From assembly GCF_030056665.1 (NCBI RefSeq), contig NZ_JASHIG010000052.1: a DNA stretch of 37,889 nucleotides; one strand, written 5' to 3'. This DNA is from Flectobacillus roseus (GTDB taxonomy: Bacteria; Bacteroidota; Bacteroidia; Cytophagales; Spirosomataceae). The notes beneath the pieces are model-generated. The model was not told the DNA's origin. It saw nothing but the letters and a program-made list of their open reading frames with translations, and ran no database searches. This document shows, piece after piece, positions 35,260 through 37,889 of the stretch. The position numbers were made by a program, and so were the translations under genes. Positions within the stretch are counted from its first letter, which is position 1. Every line of letters begins with the position of its first letter.

Positions 35260-35522
35260 TCAGAACTGCCGAATGGCATATCAAGTACAGAATGCCGTCG
35301 GGGACAAACATTGCGCTCACCAGCAAAGGAACGCCAATTCAAGTATATCAAAATAAGTATCTCAACAAGCGCATAGAAAGCGCTGAGAATATGATAAAAA
35401 AGTTTCGTGGCTTTGACCTTGCGATTATCTACGCTAAAGAGCCTAAAACGGGTAAAGATTTGGGCGAAATTGCACGATTCGACAACGAAACAAAAAGATT
35501 AGTCTTTTCAACACCACTCTAA
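35247..35522 (+). CDS. Small hypothetical protein (91 aa)
   Basis: A 91-residue soluble protein starting MDELIRTAEWHIKYRMPSGT, with mixed alpha/beta prediction and no known motif. Its start overlaps the replication-type gene by 13 bases, so the two are probably co-translated. Function unknown; possibly a replication accessory protein. Confidence 0.7.
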   Translation: MDELIRTAEWHIKYRMPSGTNIALTSKGTPIQVYQNKYLNKRIESAENMIKKFRGFDLAIIYAKEPKTGKDLGEIARFDNETKRLVFSTPL

Positions 35523-35526
35523 AAAA

Positions 35527-35555
35527 CGGGTCACAACACTTTATATCGGGTCACA
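35527..35555. promoter_or_regulatory. Direct repeat CGGGTCACA x2
   Basis: CGGGTCACA at 35527-35535 and 35547-35555 is spaced 20 bp apart, close to two helical turns. The second copy runs into the ATG of the HTH gene at 35555. A likely autoregulatory operator for that protein (inference). Confidence 0.5.
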
Positions 35556-35884
35556 TGAAGGCTTTTGAAAATCCTACAACAATTCCACTCCAGATTAAGC
35601 GAAAATATAAACAAATGCCTCTTTCTGAGCGAAGAAAGCTCTACAGCATCATCAGAGAGGAGCTTGGATACGGAGAGAATACAGATAATTCGAATATCCG
35701 AAAAATGCTCAGGGGACAAAGGAATGTCACTCCGCAAATTGTCAAGAGACTTTCGGATTTCTTAGGTATCTCCAGACAACAGTTTCAGGGAAATATTCAG
35801 ATGGACATCATGGATATTGTAGGAACGATTAAACCCAATGTACCCCAATCTACACATGAACTACATCATCATCACAAAAGCTAG
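35555..35884 (+). CDS. Small HTH DNA-binding protein
   Basis: A 109-residue protein. The region around 25-75 reads as a helix-turn-helix: LYSIIREELGYG, NSNIRKMLRGQRNVTPQIVK and RLSDFLGISRQQFQG. The C-terminus ends with a natural His-rich run (HELHHHHKS). It resembles the protein at 30829, so the element may encode two related regulators. It sits directly behind the CGGGTCACA repeats. Confidence 0.7.
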   Translation: MKAFENPTTIPLQIKRKYKQMPLSERRKLYSIIREELGYGENTDNSNIRKMLRGQRNVTPQIVKRLSDFLGISRQQFQGNIQMDIMDIVGTIKPNVPQSTHELHHHHKS

Positions 35885-36098
35885 AGGAATCACTTTTATC
35901 AGGTTAAAAGACCGTTGGGAGCAACAAGCTAATGTCGATTTCTCAAACCAAAGTAACATTATCAGTTTTTCAAGCAGACTGAGCGCCCAAAATTACTCAA
36001 GCTTTCTCAAGGACTCAGAAAGTGACTGCAAGAACAAAATCATTCAGCCAGCATCTCTAACTCTTCAACATGGACAATGGATAATTTCAGTCATTTGA
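35838..36098 (+). CDS. Small hypothetical protein (up to 86 aa)
   Basis: An ORF overlapping the end of the HTH gene and, at its own end, the next gene. The start is uncertain: ATG 35838 (47-base overlap) or ATG 35856 (MNYIIITKARG). The product looks soluble and mixed alpha/beta, with no recognised motif. Such overlaps are typical of compact phage or plasmid operons. Confidence 0.5.
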   Translation: MYPNLHMNYIIITKARGITFIRLKDRWEQQANVDFSNQSNIISFSSRLSAQNYSSFLKDSESDCKNKIIQPASLTLQHGQWIISVI

Positions 36099-36457
36099 CG
36101 AATAGCCAAGTTATCAAACTACGTGAGGACATTATTTATACTTACGGAAAATACCTTGGATGTATTAACAATACAGAGAAGTCAAAATATTCTATTCGGC
36201 TACAGTTTCTTTGCTTGGATTTAGGTGTTGACTTTTTCTACCTAATTGACAATGGCATCGTAAAATATCTGGCAGAGGAAGAACAAGAGGACATTGACGA
36301 AGGAGATAACTCAATCGACTTAGAATCAAATCTTACACCAATAGGACAATGTCACTTCTGTGGTGAAAACTTAAAAGACAAACGAAAAGGAAGCCTCTTT
36401 TGCAACTCAAAACATCGTGCTTCCTATCATAATAACCAGAAAAAAACCGTCCGCTAG
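36077..36457 (+). CDS. Small protein with C-terminal zinc finger
   Basis: A 126-residue protein with a helical N-terminal half, an acidic linker (EEEQEDIDEGDN) and a Cys/His cluster at the C-terminus: C92-x2-C95, C109 and H113/H118 within CHFCGENLKDKRKGSLFCNS. This looks like a treble-clef or similar zinc finger found in small Bacteroidota phage and plasmid proteins. It is probably nucleic-acid binding (inference). It overlaps the previous ORF by 22 bases. Confidence 0.7.
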   Translation: MDNFSHLTNSQVIKLREDIIYTYGKYLGCINNTEKSKYSIRLQFLCLDLGVDFFYLIDNGIVKYLAEEEQEDIDEGDNSIDLESNLTPIGQCHFCGENLKDKRKGSLFCNSKHRASYHNNQKKTVR

Positions 36458-36573
36458 TTGCTACCAATTTAAACCAGGAAAACAAGCATTTTTTTCTTCT
36501 GTAGATCTTATTTGGTAGCAAAAGTATTGTAACATCACTCAACAGCAATTCATAAATCAAATATTGGTAGCAA
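36458..36573. promoter_or_regulatory. Three copies of TTGGTAGCAA upstream of the next gene
   Basis: The 10-mer occurs inverted (TTGCTACCAA) at 36458-36467, then directly at 36512-36521 and 36564-36573. The last copy ends one base before the ATG at 36575. The first two can pair as a hairpin. The arrangement suggests an operator bound by the small protein encoded just downstream (inference). Confidence 0.65.
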
Positions 36574-36574
36574 T

Positions 36575-36883
36575 ATGGAACTCAAAATCATTAACCTTCG
36601 AGATTTGAACAGTCGAGAAAATCAGGATATCGTTGAAATCATCAATGAGGTCATGAGCCAAAAGTTTAACCACTCAGCAAATAAAGCAGTTCAGCATATC
36701 ATTCGAACCTACAAAAGGCAAGAAATCGAAAACAACAAGCTAAGAGCCGAGCTTCAGAAGCTCAAAAAGGAGAGCGAACAAAGTCAAAAAGAGCAGTCAG
36801 ATACAATCAAAGAGCTTATATCAGCAATTGAAGGATTCAACAAGTTCCTGATAGTTGCAAATAAAGTGACACCAAAGAAGTAG
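36575..36883 (+). CDS. Small protein with RHH-like N-terminus and coiled coil
   Basis: A 102-residue protein. The N-terminal ~45 residues (MELKIINLRDLN, then FNHSANKAVQHIIRTYKR) fit a ribbon-helix-helix-type DNA-binding unit. Residues 50-80 form a charged coiled coil (LRAELQKLKKESEQSQKEQS). RHH proteins often bind repeated operators in front of their own gene, and three TTGGTAGCAA copies sit there. It may act in partition or transcription control of the element (inference). Confidence 0.65.
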   Translation: MELKIINLRDLNSRENQDIVEIINEVMSQKFNHSANKAVQHIIRTYKRQEIENNKLRAELQKLKKESEQSQKEQSDTIKELISAIEGFNKFLIVANKVTPKK

Positions 36884-36915
36884 TAGTAACCAATCACATT
36901 CAAATCAAAAATATC

Positions 36916-37101
36916 ATGGACGCAGTAAGATTTAGAGTACTTGCCATTGAAGGCAAAAGAAGTACCAATTCAGATATCCAAGTAGGTGGAACTTATATAG
37001 GCGAAGCAAACGACCTGCGAAATAGAGTGTACTACACTGATCAAGCAGGCGACGATTGGATATTCTATGTAGACGACACTTGCGAAATAATTGACCTATG
37101 A
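36916..37101 (+). CDS. Small hypothetical protein (61 aa)
   Basis: A 61-residue acidic, beta-rich protein (for example RFRVLAIEGKR, GGTYIGEANDLRNRVYYTDQ) without known motifs or a signal peptide. Its stop overlaps the next start by 4 bases. Function unknown. Confidence 0.6.
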   Translation: MDAVRFRVLAIEGKRSTNSDIQVGGTYIGEANDLRNRVYYTDQAGDDWIFYVDDTCEIIDL

Positions 37102-37568
37102 ACCGAGTAGGCATATTGATAAACTTTCATGAGTATAATGCCCTCAGGGCTTATACTCATCGTGAAAAGAGAATGATAGAGACTTATTTTAAAAAGCAGA
37201 ATTCAACATCATTCTGGATACTTGACCCAAGCCTGATTGTAGCTTCGCTCTTTCATTCGCATTTTGAGTACGAATATAAAGAGCCTGACTATGGCGCCAG
37301 TATCATGAAATTTCAAATCCATGAAGCGATGGCACTCTCAAATGCACTTTCCACACTTGGAGAACCCATATTCGAAAACTTACACGCTAGACTCAGTAGT
37401 GAAATAGCCAGATGGAAACCATCACTTACAGCCTTGACCTTTGAGAATTGGTACAACAACCACAGGCATGGCTATAAGCACGAATTTGGAGAGTTTGACG
37501 AACTAGATGAAATATACTTGGATGTTTTCCAACAATCTTTTATCGAAGAAAATTTTAAGGACTTATAA
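37098..37568 (+). CDS. Hypothetical protein (156 aa)
   Basis: A 156-residue soluble helical protein starting MNRVGILINFHEYNALRAYT, with the Trp- and Asn-rich segment LTFENWYNNHRHGYKHEF. It is coupled by a 4-base overlap to the preceding gene and followed by a membrane-protein gene 5 bases after its stop. No family recognised. Confidence 0.65.
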   Translation: MNRVGILINFHEYNALRAYTHREKRMIETYFKKQNSTSFWILDPSLIVASLFHSHFEYEYKEPDYGASIMKFQIHEAMALSNALSTLGEPIFENLHARLSSEIARWKPSLTALTFENWYNNHRHGYKHEFGEFDELDEIYLDVFQQSFIEENFKDL

Positions 37569-37572
37569 TGAC

Positions 37573-37889
37573 ATGACAGATAAGCGAGAATACCAAAGTA
37601 AAGGAAAGTTATTGCTCCGAGTAATATTATCTCCATTCATTTTTCTGTATGGTTGTGTTTTACTCATTGCCTTTACATTTTTCCCATTGCCTATGCTGGT
37701 GCTTTTAAGCATGATAGGTATAGTTTGTGAGCCATTCATTTGGCTTTTAAGAGTGTCTGGTGTGGAAGTCGAAAGTATAGAACCATTTTTCGACTATCCA
37801 AATCAAAGTAAAATGATAGGGCACTTTATTGGACTAACTATTTATATCTGGTCTCCATTCTTTATAGCATACTGGTTCATCAAGTATGC
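37573..37889 (+). CDS. Multi-TM membrane protein, partial (runs off window)
   Basis: The open frame from ATG 37573 continues to the window edge (105 codons visible). Hydrophobic segments lie at about 16-38 (ILSPFIFLYGCVLLIAF), 40-60 and 85-103 (GLTIYIWSPFFIAYW). It is preceded by basic residues. It is probably part of the element's membrane or assembly functions. No catalytic motif is visible in the part seen. Confidence 0.65.
   Translation, partial: MTDKREYQSKGKLLLRVILSPFIFLYGCVLLIAFTFFPLPMLVLLSMIGIVCEPFIWLLRVSGVEVESIEPFFDYPNQSKMIGHFIGLTIYIWSPFFIAYWFIKY

Overview
The window looks like chromosomal DNA of a Bacteroidota bacterium, probably of the Cytophagales type (inference). The signs are AT-rich intergenic DNA, starts without obvious Shine-Dalgarno sequences, a TAnnTTTG-type promoter box, GH78/GH141-like glycan enzymes and many Sec-exported TPR/OmpA proteins. 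It divides into three regions.

Region 1 (about 0.1-16.6 kb, all plus strand) is one compact run of ten genes with short gaps or 4-base overlaps. In order they are: a small membrane protein; a membrane-anchored Ser/Thr kinase with Sel1 repeats; two ~700-residue Ala/Lys/Glu/Gln coiled-coil proteins built of 14-residue repeats; an FHA protein; an unrecognised two-TM protein; a short Hsp70-like ATPase; a secreted MORN/TPR-like protein; a secreted protein and a large secreted TPR protein that seem to share one domain; and an OmpA-type protein. The kinase linker carries four T-x-x-[L/I] motifs, the kind of phosphothreonine motif FHA domains read. I read this as a candidate signalling/chaperone/scaffold system spanning the envelope. 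I do not recognise it as a named system, and its function is unknown.

Region 2 (about 16.8-30.2 kb) begins with a secreted serine hydrolase, then a strong hairpin and a promoter. After these comes a cluster for breakdown of a rhamnose- or fucose-containing glycan: a GH141-like beta-helix enzyme fused to an L-rhamnose-mutarotase-like domain, a Gfo/Idh/MocA oxidoreductase, a GH78 alpha-L-rhamnosidase and a BNR/sialidase-like propeller. Cytosolic genes follow: an iron-containing alcohol dehydrogenase, a DHDPS-family aldolase/lyase, a PdxA2-like dehydrogenase, and the first ~45 codons of a DUF1537 four-carbon acid sugar kinase that breaks off abruptly. A hairpin-bearing intergenic repeat occurs twice among these genes.

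Region 3 (about 30.15-37.9 kb, running off the window) looks like an integrated mobile element, phage- or plasmid-like, that begins where the kinase is cut. It has a divergent XRE repressor and small DNA-binding protein separated by an 11-bp-phased operator array; a lone minus-strand zinc-ribbon gene; an initiator-like tRNA(CAT); tiny single-TM ORFs of 24-54 codons; a row of hairpins, two of them covarying copies; a winged-helix replication-type protein; and a train of small genes with apparent autoregulatory repeats. No integrase, terminase, coat or portal gene is recognisable in the visible part, so its class is open.
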